A stretch of 64,000 bases of DNA from Candidatus Iainarchaeum sp. GTDB taxonomy: Archaea; Iainarchaeota; Iainarchaeia; Iainarchaeales; JAXPJC01. The stretch is from the NCBI GenBank assembly GCA_016187745.1, contig JACPJC010000003.1, positions 1 through 64,000 on the forward strand. Reading direction: 5' to 3'. The translations under genes were made by a program, and so were the position numbers. The notes beneath the pieces were generated by a model, which did not search any database, was not told where the DNA came from, and worked only from the letters and a program-made list of their open reading frames with translations. Of this stretch, positions 24,126-31,994 are shown piece by piece; positions within the stretch are counted from its first letter, which is position 1, and the number at the start of each line of letters is the position of its first letter.

Positions 24126-25657
24126 TCGGAGTCCCCCTCCTCAATCCTTTCTGTTTCTGTCCTTATGAACTGCTGGGCCTGGAGGACTTTCTTCAGCGAA
24201 ATTATCCAGTTCACATACTGCATCTTGCGCCTGCTCTTGAGCATTGTGCGCAGATACTGGGGGGAAAGGATGAATGAGAGGTTGTTCCACAAATGCGCAA
24301 GGTGCTTGGGATTCTTGAAGGAAAGCTCGTGCACATTCGGGAATTCCTTTGAAAGGTCATCAATTAATTTTGAATATGGGATTTTGTGCTTTGCAAACCG
24401 GTATTTTTTTTCAATCACATCAAGCCAGGTTTCATAGCCGCTTGGATTGGGCCCCATCTTATCGTAATCTTCCTGCGGAACCCCGCCAATGTCATCATAA
24501 ATGTCAGTTCCGGGGAAGGGAGTGGTAATATTGAAAATGCTTACCGTTGCATTAAGCTCGCGCGCAAGGGAAATCGTTTTCTGGACATCCTCTTCCGTTT
24601 CCTCAGGGGTATTGAGCATGAAATTCGCAAAGGTCCTTATTCCTGTTTTTTTGCATATCCTGAATGCGTTTTTTATCTGCTCTACTGTAATGTCCTTCTG
24701 CAACCTGTTGAGAACCTCCTGCGAGCCGGATTCCACCCCGAAATCAATCTGTATGCAGCCGGATTTTTTCATTTCGCGCATCAAATCCTCATAAACCAGG
24801 TGCACGCGAGTTTCGCACGCCCATATCAAATCAAGCTTGCGCTCCCTGAATTCCCTGCAGATGCTGAGAACATGCTCCTTGTTTACTGTAAATGTGTCGT
24901 CATAAACATACAGGCCGTCGATTTTGTATTTGTCCTTGAGAATCTGCACTTCCTCCCCTACTAATTTCGGGCTCCTGAAGCGCAGCATCCTGCCGAAAAT
25001 ATTCTTGTTTACGCAGAACCTGCAGCGGTAGGGGCAGCCGCGGGAAGTGTAGGTGTAAAAGCCCGCAATCGGAATTCCCCTTATGCAGTAAAAATCCGGC
25101 TTTGTGTAGAACTTCATGTCAATCTTGTCAAATGCGGGAAATGGGAGCAAATCCAAATCCTTGATGTAGGGGCGCGCCGGGGTTTTTGCAAGCCGGCCGT
25201 TCCTGTGCCAGGCAATTCCTTTCACGCCTGCGGCATTTGAATTTTTCCTTATTGCCTGAACCAATTCAAGGAAGGTCTGCTCCCCCTCGCCCATTACTGC
25301 AAAATCCACGGGGCTGCCCTTGAAAACCATTTCCTCCGGAATAAGGCTTGGGTGAATCCCCCCCGCAATTATTTTTGCATCGGGCTTTAGGGTTTTCATC
25401 TCCCTGCAGAAATCAAGGATTTCCCTGAGTTCTGTCGTGAGGCATGTTGTCCCGATAATGTCGGAATCGCGCCTTTTTATTTCCGAAAGTATTTCCTGCG
25501 TTATTTTTTCCTTGGGCTCATAGCCCTTTATGTCGATTATGTCAGTTGGAATTCCGTTCTTTTCCAGATATGAGGCAATGCACATCAGCGCAAAAGGCGG
25601 GCGCTGCGAGGCGGCCCTGCCCGCAGGGGAAACAAGAAGCACCTTTTCAGAATCCAT
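24122..25657 (-). CDS. B12-binding-type radical SAM protein 3
   Basis: I chose ATG 25657 (MDSEKVLLVSPAG): a TATA box (TTTATAAT, 25685-25692) lies about 30 nt upstream, and an earlier codon at 25684 would fall before the transcript start. The cobalamin-type domain has PPFALMCIASYLEKNG and IIAGGIHPSLIPEEM. The cluster motif SRGCPYRCRFC has cysteines at about 208, 212 and 215; GVESGSQEVL and TTPFPGTDIYDDI follow. The C-terminus differs from the other copies (FKNPKHLAHLWNNL). It heads the minus operon of DegT-like, methyltransferase, epimerase, aminotransferase, TIM-barrel and GT4 genes. The reaction is unknown. Confidence 0.85.
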   Translation of the reverse strand: MDSEKVLLVSPAGRAASQRPPFALMCIASYLEKNGIPTDIIDIKGYEPKEKITQEILSEIKRRDSDIIGTTCLTTELREILDFCREMKTLKPDAKIIAGGIHPSLIPEEMVFKGSPVDFAVMGEGEQTFLELVQAIRKNSNAAGVKGIAWHRNGRLAKTPARPYIKDLDLLPFPAFDKIDMKFYTKPDFYCIRGIPIAGFYTYTSRGCPYRCRFCVNKNIFGRMLRFRSPKLVGEEVQILKDKYKIDGLYVYDDTFTVNKEHVLSICREFRERKLDLIWACETRVHLVYEDLMREMKKSGCIQIDFGVESGSQEVLNRLQKDITVEQIKNAFRICKKTGIRTFANFMLNTPEETEEDVQKTISLARELNATVSIFNITTPFPGTDIYDDIGGVPQEDYDKMGPNPSGYETWLDVIEKKYRFAKHKIPYSKLIDDLSKEFPNVHELSFKNPKHLAHLWNNLSFILSPQYLRTMLKSRRKMQYVNWIISLKKVLQAQQFIRTETERIEEGDSE

Positions 25658-25684
25658 GTTAGATAATAGTATCCTAAAATGCAT

Positions 25685-25715
25685 TATAAATGGTTTATTT
25701 TTGAGTTTTGTACTA
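25685..25715 (-). promoter_or_regulatory. Promoter of the radical SAM 3 operon: shared box plus TATA
   Basis: On the minus strand TAGTACAAAACTCAAA (25715-25700) precedes the TATA element TTTATAAT's complement region at 25692-25685. The box ends 43 nt before ATG 25657. It is an exact match to the consensus TAGTACAANNCTCAAA shared with the boxes near 44.87, 47.58 and 61.01 kb. Confidence 0.7.
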
Positions 25716-25768
25716 GCGCAATTCCGGTTTGGGTGGATTATTAAAATATTTGTGGCTTTAATTGTAAT

Positions 25769-27337
25769 ATGCCGGGAAATGAGGGCAGAAAACTTGCAAT
25801 AATCGGCCTGGATGGCGCGAGTTTCAGGTTTATCAAGCCTTTAATTGAGCAGAACAAGCTGCCCAATATCGCAAAACTGATGCGCAATGGCTCTTTCGGG
25901 GCGCTGCGTTCAACCATCCCGCCCATAACCGCGTGCGCATGGCTTTCCTTCATGACCGGGAAGAACCCCGCAAACCACGGGGCATTTGACTTCAGGACAT
26001 ATAATTTGCACAAATACTCCTGCTATGATGAGGAGTTTGTGAACTCTGCGGATTTTCGGGGAACGACAATATTTGATTTTTTGAGCGCAGAAAATAAAAG
26101 TGTGTGCGCAATTAAGGTGCCCCTTACCTATCCGCCGTGGAAAATAAACGGGATAATGGTTTCGGGGTATCCCGCCCCCACAAAAGGCGCAATTGTGACC
26201 TATCCGCCCGAACTTAACGGGGAAATAAATAAAAATTTCAGATTGCAGGGGAACCCGCACTACGATTCAAAATACACATTTGAAATAGCGATGCATGCGA
26301 TTGAAAAAATAAATCCAGAACTGCTGTGCGTTGTGTTTTCCGAAATTGACTGGATTGAGCACTGGCACTGGGGAAAGAAGGATAATGAAATTGAGCACGC
26401 TTACATAACCGCAGACGGGATGATCGGGAGAATCATTGATGCGCTTCCGGATGCCGATTTTGTGATAATGTCGGACCATGGCGCTGGAGCCACTCCCCCG
26501 CATAATTTCAACACGAATTATTTTTTGAGGCAGATTGGATTGCTTGATGCGAAGGGAAAGGGGAAAATCGCAAAGGTTGCGGGGAATTTAACTTTCCTCG
26601 GGGTTGTTGCGTTCACTGAATTCGCGCGCAGCTTCAAGGATGCGATAAAGCGCTTCCTCCCGAAGGGGATGCAGGAGGGCATTTCAGCAACAATGCAGTC
26701 AACCTCGTCAATTAATTGGGCCAATACAAAGGCATACCGCGTACCCATGTATTTGGCGGACGGGATTGAAATCAATTTAAAAGGAAGGCAGCCCTTGGGG
26801 ATTGTGGAAAAGGGGGAATATGAGGAACTGCGGAATAAAATCATTGCAGAGCTTAAAAATGCAAGGAACCCAAAAACAAATGAGCCGATTGTGAAGGAGA
26901 TTTACAAAAAAGAGGAGGTTTATTCAGGAAAATACATTGAATCGCGCACCCCGGACATTGTGTTCCTGTACAATGAGAACTACATGGGCGGAAGCGCGCT
27001 TGATGGGCTGATAAGCAAAACGCCATGGTTTTTGCGCAGGCGCATTCCCGGAGGGCACGCAATGGACGGGATTTTCATAGCAAGCGGTGCGGGCATCAAG
27101 GCAAACAATGAAATTTCAGGCGCAAAAATTGAGGATGTTGCGCCCACTGTGCTGCACATGCTCAATATGCCGGTTGATGAGGGAATGGATGGAAGGGCGC
27201 TTGAGGAGATTTTTGAAAATAAAAGGGAAATTAAAAAGAAGAAATACGGAACTGAAGGCGGGGGCGCTGAAGCAAAATTAAGCGCGCAGGACGAGGAAGC
27301 CGTCAAGCAGAGGCTGAAGGCGCTGGGATACATGTGA
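25769..27337 (+). CDS. Type I phosphodiesterase/alkaline phosphatase superfamily protein
   Basis: The 522 residues match the nucleotide pyrophosphatase/phosphodiesterase branch: IIGLDGASF with D15, STIPPITACAWLSFMTGKNPANHGAFD with T54 as the likely nucleophile, CVVFSEIDWIEHW, IMSDHGAG and a late GGHAMDGIFIASG. These two-metal enzymes hydrolyse phosphodiesters or phosphoglycans, and relatives include phosphoethanolamine transferases. The ATG sits about 26 nt after TTAAAATATTT, so the transcript is leaderless. The last residues, KQRLKALGYM, resemble the tails of the RHH protein at 28207 and the CysD-like protein at 30512. The substrate is unknown. Confidence 0.8.
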   Translation: MPGNEGRKLAIIGLDGASFRFIKPLIEQNKLPNIAKLMRNGSFGALRSTIPPITACAWLSFMTGKNPANHGAFDFRTYNLHKYSCYDEEFVNSADFRGTTIFDFLSAENKSVCAIKVPLTYPPWKINGIMVSGYPAPTKGAIVTYPPELNGEINKNFRLQGNPHYDSKYTFEIAMHAIEKINPELLCVVFSEIDWIEHWHWGKKDNEIEHAYITADGMIGRIIDALPDADFVIMSDHGAGATPPHNFNTNYFLRQIGLLDAKGKGKIAKVAGNLTFLGVVAFTEFARSFKDAIKRFLPKGMQEGISATMQSTSSINWANTKAYRVPMYLADGIEINLKGRQPLGIVEKGEYEELRNKIIAELKNARNPKTNEPIVKEIYKKEEVYSGKYIESRTPDIVFLYNENYMGGSALDGLISKTPWFLRRRIPGGHAMDGIFIASGAGIKANNEISGAKIEDVAPTVLHMLNMPVDEGMDGRALEEIFENKREIKKKKYGTEGGGAEAKLSAQDEEAVKQRLKALGYM

Positions 27338-27359
27338 AAAGCCGAACAAAAGCCTTATA

Positions 27360-27384
27360 TATCAAAAGGTATCAAATTATATCA
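27360..27384 (+). promoter_or_regulatory. Operator-like TATCA repeats of 10-bp period before the second RHH gene
   Basis: TATCA occurs at 27360-27364, 27370-27374 and 27380-27384, exactly 10 bp apart, just upstream of the RHH gene at 27401. The sequence differs from the repeats at 13612, but the spacing rule is the same, pointing to autoregulation by a ribbon-helix-helix protein with a different half-site. Confidence 0.6.
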
Positions 27385-27400
27385 GTAGAATTGGAGAATT

Positions 27401-27709
27401 ATGGCTAACAAGATGGTTCATCTGCGCGTTCCTGCCGAGCTTTACTTGCAGAGCCTGACTATTGTAAAGGAAAAAGGGTTTGCAAGCATACAGGAATTCA
27501 TGAGGAATGCAATGCGCAACTTTATTGATAAGTGGGAAACTGAAATGGCAATAGAGAGGATTAGGAAACTAAAGGGCAGCCTAAAAGGAGTTAAACCCCT
27601 GACTGAAGCAGAAAGGGAAAAGGCGTTTAGGGACTTCCTTAAAATGACTCCAAAGCAGCGTTCAGACTTGTTCAGGGAGTTTGGCCTTGAGAATATCAGA
27701 AAAGCTTGA
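27401..27709 (+). CDS. Ribbon-helix-helix protein, probable antitoxin (second module)
   Basis: The 102 residues start with the strand KMVHLRVPAELYLQSL and the helices GFASIQEFMRNAMRNFIDKW of a ribbon-helix-helix fold. A charged helical tail (KLKGSLKGVKPLTEAEREKA) follows, like that of the protein at 13636. GGAG lies 8 nt before the ATG. The PIN gene at 27662-28072 converges on it and overlaps its last 48 bp, again placing antitoxin and toxin tail to tail. The 10-bp repeats upstream suggest self-repression. Confidence 0.7.
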   Translation: MANKMVHLRVPAELYLQSLTIVKEKGFASIQEFMRNAMRNFIDKWETEMAIERIRKLKGSLKGVKPLTEAEREKAFRDFLKMTPKQRSDLFREFGLENIRKA

Positions 27710-28072
27710 GAAATGCTCAATATCTCTGGTTATTATAAATTCACATCCTGCCTTCTTCGCTAGAATGCAATGCAGGGCATCCTTCCAGTTTTTATGGAAT
27801 TTTGCTTCCTGTTCATCTTTATCTTCAGCATCTACTTGAATGAGTTTGTTTTTGTTTATCAAATCATCAAACAGGCATTCGGCTCTTGCCCTGAAACCAT
27901 TTCTTGCTTTGATTTCACGCAGAAGCAGATCGCTCAAAATAATCTCAAACTCACATTTTAGAGTTCTCTGGAAAATGCGGAATGCAAATTCGCCCAGAGG
28001 CCTTATCCCATCAGTACGTTCTCCAAAATAGTCAAGATACACATTAGCATCAACATAAATCCTCGTGCTCAT
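27662..28072 (-). CDS. PIN-domain ribonuclease (VapC-like), second module
   Basis: The 136 residues contain the PIN acidic set D8 (IYVDANVYLDYF), E53 (LLREIKAR), D98 (WKDALHCILA) and D117 (FIITRDIEHF). It shares DGIRPLGEFAF with the PIN protein at 13913 and a similar end (KLPEQV), so the two are paralogues. It overlaps the RHH gene's 3' end by 48 bp on the opposite strand. Likely role: RNA cleavage restrained by the RHH protein. The convergent arrangement means antitoxin and toxin are under separate promoters. Confidence 0.8.
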   Translation of the reverse strand: MSTRIYVDANVYLDYFGERTDGIRPLGEFAFRIFQRTLKCEFEIILSDLLLREIKARNGFRARAECLFDDLINKNKLIQVDAEDKDEQEAKFHKNWKDALHCILAKKAGCEFIITRDIEHFSSFSDILKAKLPEQV

Positions 28073-28180
28073 TTAAGAATTGGCTTTCAGGGCTTTTTAA
28101 TCAGTTTCGGGAGCAGATTTCCGCTGAATGTTTTTAAACTGGTTCAGAGTCCAGAACTGCACCAAAAGCTATTTAAAGCC

Positions 28181-28198
28181 ATAATTACAGGTAATTAT
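28181..28198 (+). promoter_or_regulatory. Perfect palindrome before the RHH/CysN operon
   Basis: ATAATTAC-AG-GTAATTAT is a perfect 8-bp inverted repeat between the TATA-like TATTTAAA (28171-28178) and the ATG at 28207. The position overlaps the expected transcription start, which suits a repressor site, perhaps for the small RHH protein encoded immediately downstream. Confidence 0.55.
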
Positions 28199-28206
28199 AA
28201 GAAAGC

Positions 28207-28428
28207 ATGAAAAGCAACAGGAAAGAATATAAGTCTGTAATGATTCCAAAACCGCTTGCTGAGAAAGCGCAGGAATTGATAAAAGGCACTGGTTTTACTT
28301 CCCTCCCGGATTTTGTTGAATTTTTATTGAGGGAGGTACTGACAGAAAAGCACAAAAAGGGGCAGGCATATACTGAAGAAGATAAAAAAAGGATAAAGGA
28401 AAGATTGAGGGCGCTCGGCTACTTGTAA
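28207..28428 (+). CDS. Small ribbon-helix-helix-like regulator at the head of the sulfate operon
   Basis: The 73 residues fit a ribbon-helix-helix protein: strand YKSVMIPKPLAEKAQEL, then helices FTSLPDFVEFLLREVLTEK. A charged tail ends in RLRALGYL. No toxin partner is adjacent. The next gene, CysN-like, begins 12 bases later in the same direction, so this is more likely the operon's regulator than an antitoxin. The palindrome just upstream is the natural candidate site. The C-terminal LRALGYL/M motif is shared with two unrelated proteins nearby. Confidence 0.65.
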   Translation: MKSNRKEYKSVMIPKPLAEKAQELIKGTGFTSLPDFVEFLLREVLTEKHKKGQAYTEEDKKRIKERLRALGYL

Positions 28429-28440
28429 GGAATTGGAAAT

Positions 28441-29745
28441 ATGGCAGAAACGAAGGGAAAGGAATTATTGCATCCGAAGGACATGGAAGTAATTGAAAGA
28501 AGGCCTGTTCATTTGGTATGCATAGGGCATGTTGACCATGGGAAGTCAAGCGTTCTGGGAAGGCTGTTTTTCGATACGGGAAATGTTGCTGAAACCATAA
28601 TGGAGCGCATCCGCAATACCGCGAAGGAATTGGGAAGGGAAGGATATGAATTCGCTTTTGTAATGGACCAGATTAAGGAAGAGCGCATGCGCGGGATTAC
28701 AATCGGGCTGGCGCACAAGAAGCTTCTTACTGAAAGCATTTCATTCACTTTCGCTGATGCGCCCGGGCACAAGGATTTCATAAAGAACATGCTTATCGGG
28801 GCTTCGGAAGCGGATTGCGCGATTCTGGTTGTGGCCGCGGATGAGGGAATAAAAAGCCAGACGCGCGAGCATCTGTTCCTTTCAAAGATGCTTGGATTGC
28901 AGCGCATAATAATTGCCGTGAATAAGATGGATTTGGTGAATTACGGGCAGGGGGAATTTGAGAAGAGGAAAATGGAGATTGAGGCGCTGCTGAAGGAGGC
29001 GGGATACGCAAAGGAGGAAGTTCCAATTATCCCAGTAAGCGCGCTGATGGGCGACAATGTTGTGCGCAAATCAGAAAAATTGGAATGGTTCGGGGGGAGC
29101 ACGCTGTTTGAGCTGATGCAGAATCTCCCGGAAAGGAGATTGCCCACGGAACTTCCGCTGAGGATGCCTGTTCAGGATATATATGAAATTGATGGGAAAT
29201 GTGCTGTTATCGGGAGAATAAGCTCCGGAACAATTGCGGAAGGGGACAAAATAACTGCAATGCCGCAGAAAAGGGAATTCATTGCGGATGAAATTTACAT
29301 CCATAATGAAAAAGTGAAAAGCGCGGGGCCTGATGACAATGTTTATCTGTTCCTGAAGAATCTTGGAAAAAATGAAATTGAAAGGGGCGGCATAATCGGG
29401 AGGGAAGAGAGGCCCACAATGGCAAAAAGATTCCTCGCGCAAATTATTGTAATGAACCACGTGGAATCCGTGAGAGAGGGGCATGCGCAGGAATTTGACA
29501 TGCTCACGGAGCATGCAAATTCGGAAATTGCCAGGATTGTGAGGAAGATTGATTCGTGCACAGGCGCTGAAACAAAGGAAAATGCGAATGAGATTTTTGA
29601 CAATGAATCCGCCATTGTTGAAATAAAAACTGAAAAACCAATTTATATAGAGGCGCAGAACAGGATTCCCCATCTTTCAAATTTCAGGCTTGTGGAAGGG
29701 GATGTGAATATCGGGATGGGAATCTGCACTGAGGTTTTGGAATGA
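28441..29745 (+). CDS. cysN: CysN-like GTPase (EF-1A family), probable sulfate adenylyltransferase large subunit
   Basis: The 434-residue GTPase has G1 GHVDHGKSS (29-37), the DAPGH motif (106-110) and NKMD (161-164), then beta-barrel domains. It is similar to both EF-1A and CysN. CysN-like traits are NKMDLVNYGQGEF and SALMGDNVVRKSEKLEWFGG-type spacing. The decisive evidence is context: a CysD homologue lies two genes downstream in the same operon. CysN hydrolyses GTP to drive CysD formation of adenosine 5'-phosphosulfate from ATP and sulfate. No C-terminal APS-kinase domain is present. A stand-alone EF-1A-like factor remains possible. Its stop overlaps the next ATG (ATGA). Confidence 0.65.
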   Translation: MAETKGKELLHPKDMEVIERRPVHLVCIGHVDHGKSSVLGRLFFDTGNVAETIMERIRNTAKELGREGYEFAFVMDQIKEERMRGITIGLAHKKLLTESISFTFADAPGHKDFIKNMLIGASEADCAILVVAADEGIKSQTREHLFLSKMLGLQRIIIAVNKMDLVNYGQGEFEKRKMEIEALLKEAGYAKEEVPIIPVSALMGDNVVRKSEKLEWFGGSTLFELMQNLPERRLPTELPLRMPVQDIYEIDGKCAVIGRISSGTIAEGDKITAMPQKREFIADEIYIHNEKVKSAGPDDNVYLFLKNLGKNEIERGGIIGREERPTMAKRFLAQIIVMNHVESVREGHAQEFDMLTEHANSEIARIVRKIDSCTGAETKENANEIFDNESAIVEIKTEKPIYIEAQNRIPHLSNFRLVEGDVNIGMGICTEVLE

Positions 29746-30512
29746 CAAAACTGCTTGTTGTGGGAGTTGATGGAGCGGCATGGGGCGTTATAAGGCCGAA
29801 CCTGGACAGGCTGCCGTATTTTGCGAAATTGATGCGCGAGGGAAAACACAAAAGCCTGATTGTAAAGGAGCAGGTGCTTTCCCCGAGCCTCTGGGCGACA
29901 ATTTTTTCCGGGAAGACGCTTGAAGAGCACAAGCACAGCAATTTCGTGATTGATGGGAAACTGCAGGCAAGAGATGACATAAAGGTCCCATTCATTTGGG
30001 ATTTGCTGGAGGAGAGGGGGATTGATGTGAAGGCGCTGCAAATTCCTTTCATAATGCCCCCTTACAATTTCAAATGCGAGTATATGCCAATAGGATATGG
30101 GGCAAGTAAGAACCTTAATGAACTGGAGCAGGACACTGATGCAATTACAGAAAAGGCGCTTTCAATCCTGAAGCAGAACCCTGAACTTTTCATTGTTGTT
30201 TTTTCCGCCCTTGATAAGGTGCAGCACTTCCACTGGGGCGAAGGGCTTGTGCTGGGATGGTACAAGAAAATTGACACCGCGCTCGGAATGCTGATGGGGC
30301 ATGCGGATAAAATAATTGTCGTTTCAGACCACGGCTTCTGCGCGCGCGGGGAGGCAAAGGTGCAGACTCTCCCGGAAATGAGCGCGGACGGGGAAAAACT
30401 GAAGGGCGACCATCATGAGGAGGCAATACTAATAACAAAAAATGTGAATTATGAAATCAGGGAGCACAAGGATGTTTTCAATGCGATAATGCATGAGATG
30501 GGGGAAAAATAA
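29742..30512 (+). CDS. AlkP-superfamily phosphodiesterase/sulfatase-like protein, short
   Basis: The 256 residues keep the alkaline-phosphatase superfamily frame: LLVVGVDGAAWGV with D10, VLSPSLWATIFSGKTLEEHKH with a serine (S47 or S49) where relatives often have threonine, VVFSALDKVQHFHWG, and IIVVSDHGF. It is half the length of the protein at 25769 and lacks the large insertion and C-terminal region. Encoded between CysN-like and CysD-like genes with overlapping starts and stops, it may act on a sulfonucleotide or on a sulfate or phosphate ester. That is inference from position only. Confidence 0.7.
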   Translation: MTKLLVVGVDGAAWGVIRPNLDRLPYFAKLMREGKHKSLIVKEQVLSPSLWATIFSGKTLEEHKHSNFVIDGKLQARDDIKVPFIWDLLEERGIDVKALQIPFIMPPYNFKCEYMPIGYGASKNLNELEQDTDAITEKALSILKQNPELFIVVFSALDKVQHFHWGEGLVLGWYKKIDTALGMLMGHADKIIVVSDHGFCARGEAKVQTLPEMSADGEKLKGDHHEEAILITKNVNYEIREHKDVFNAIMHEMGEK

Positions 30513-31204
30513 TGCAGGACTCCCTGGAAAGCCAGACCGAATTCATAATCAAGGAGGCAAAGGCGCGCTTCAGGAATCCCGTAATGCTCTGGGCGGGGGG
30601 GAAGGACTCAACAGCAATGCTGGCTGTTGCAAGAAATGCGTTCGCAAAGCTGGGAAAGCTTCCGTTCCCTGTGATGCAGCTTGATACGGGCTATAAATTC
30701 ACAGAAACCTATGGGTACATGCGCAAATACGCAAAGGAATGGGGGCTTGATTTCATACAATACAAGAATACTGATGCGCTCAAGGAAGGGGTAAGCCCTT
30801 TCACAAAGGACCATTTCTACTGCTGCACGCGCCTGAAAACGGAGGCGCTTGCAAAGGCAATCAGGGAGTATAAATTTGATGCGGTTATGCTGGGAATAAG
30901 ATGGGATGAGCACGGGGTAAGGGGGAAGGAGACATATTTTTCAAAGCGCTATGACCCCGAGCATTACCGCGTGCATCCGATGCTGAACTGGAGCGAGCGC
31001 GAGATATGGGCATATCTGAAAAAGAACAAAATTCCCTACAATCCGCTTTATGACAGGATTGAGCACGGGAATTTGGTTTACAGGAGCATTGGCTGCTGGC
31101 CCTGCACAAAGCCGATTCCCAAAGACCTGCAGGAAGAGAGGGGCGGAAGGGCATTGGACAAGGAGCAATTGATGGAGGATTTGCGCGCCCTTGGATACAT
31201 GTAG
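30512..31204 (+). CDS. cysD: CysD-like PP-loop protein, probable sulfate adenylyltransferase small subunit
   Basis: The 230 residues align by eye with CysD: PP-loop MLWAGGKDSTAML (25-37), LPFPVMQLDTGYKFTETY, LKTEALAKAIREYKFDAVMLG, RWDEHGVRGKE, HPMLNWSEREIWAYLKKNKI and RSIGCWPCTKP, where CysD has a similar GCWPLTG. It is shorter than bacterial CysD (about 300 residues). The product is adenosine 5'-phosphosulfate, formed with the CysN-like GTPase encoded upstream. A PAPS-reductase-type role is the alternative, since both belong to the same family. It starts on the previous stop (TAATG) and ends in DLRALGYM. Confidence 0.75.
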   Translation: MQDSLESQTEFIIKEAKARFRNPVMLWAGGKDSTAMLAVARNAFAKLGKLPFPVMQLDTGYKFTETYGYMRKYAKEWGLDFIQYKNTDALKEGVSPFTKDHFYCCTRLKTEALAKAIREYKFDAVMLGIRWDEHGVRGKETYFSKRYDPEHYRVHPMLNWSEREIWAYLKKNKIPYNPLYDRIEHGNLVYRSIGCWPCTKPIPKDLQEERGGRALDKEQLMEDLRALGYM

Positions 31205-31994
31205 CGGGTGTGAAAGAATCAAATCGCTGGAATTTTTAATTGTTGTTGCTGTTGTTGGTTTTTTTGCGCAATTGGTTGATGGAACTCTTGGAATGGGCTA
31301 TGGTGTAACCTCCTCCACATTGCTTATCTCCCTCGGACTGGCGCCTGCAATAGCAAGCGCAAGCGTGCATTTCGCGGAGGTGTTCGTAGCCCTTGTATCT
31401 GGCGCCTCCCACTTCAGGCTGGGGAACGCAAGAAAGGATATTTTTGTGCCATTGACAATTTCAGGCATTATTGGCGGCATTATTGGGGCGTACTTTCTGG
31501 TGAATATTCCGAACAAGCCCATAAGCCTTGTTGTTGGGTTAATCCTGCTCGCAATGGGTCTTGTAATTCTTTACAGGTTTTTATTCGGAATGATTAAACT
31601 GAGAGACCCGAATAGGAAATATTCCGCAAAAAAGCTTTCCGTGCTTGGGTTTTTTGCGGCAATGGTTGATGCGATTGGCGGTGGCGGCTGGGGGCCCATA
31701 TGCACGCCGACGCTTGTTGTCAAAGGCGCGGAGCCTAAGCATGCAATAGGGAGCGTGAATTTGGCTGAATTTTTTGTGAGCCTGGCAATTACAATAACAT
31801 TTGTAATCCTGCTTGGCTTTGAGAAATTCAGGCCGGATATTGCAGCACTGCTGCTTGCTGCGGGAATAATTGCGGCGCCGATTGCAGCATATGCAACAAA
31901 GAAACTGCCGCATAAGACGCTTGGAATTCTTGTCGGGATTATTGTAATAGCGCTGAGCGCAAGGATAATTGCAAAGGCGATTGGAATTGTTTAA
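31191..31994 (+). CDS. TSUP-family transporter (TauE/SafE), sulfite/sulfate-type
   Basis: About eight membrane segments and the duplicated family signature are seen: FAQLVDGTLGMGYGVTSSTLL near residue 25 and FAAMVDAIGGGGWGPICTPTL near 155. Members of this family move sulfite, sulfonates or sulfate-related anions. No ATG or GTG occurs in frame before the first conserved segment, so the start must be a TTG (31191, overlapping the CysD-like gene by 14 bp) or a non-standard codon. Linkage to CysN- and CysD-like genes supports sulfate or sulfite transport. Its stop overlaps the convergent flippase stop. Confidence 0.8.
   Translation: MDTCSGCERIKSLEFLIVVAVVGFFAQLVDGTLGMGYGVTSSTLLISLGLAPAIASASVHFAEVFVALVSGASHFRLGNARKDIFVPLTISGIIGGIIGAYFLVNIPNKPISLVVGLILLAMGLVILYRFLFGMIKLRDPNRKYSAKKLSVLGFFAAMVDAIGGGGWGPICTPTLVVKGAEPKHAIGSVNLAEFFVSLAITITFVILLGFEKFRPDIAALLLAAGIIAAPIAAYATKKLPHKTLGILVGIIVIALSARIIAKAIGIV

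Noticed and set aside
28441..29745. Calling the GTPase translation factor EF-1A
   Set aside because: It is similar to EF-1A, but the operon with a CysD-like protein and a TSUP transporter, and the NKMDLVNY/SALMGDNV spacing, favour a CysN-like role. Not fully excluded.
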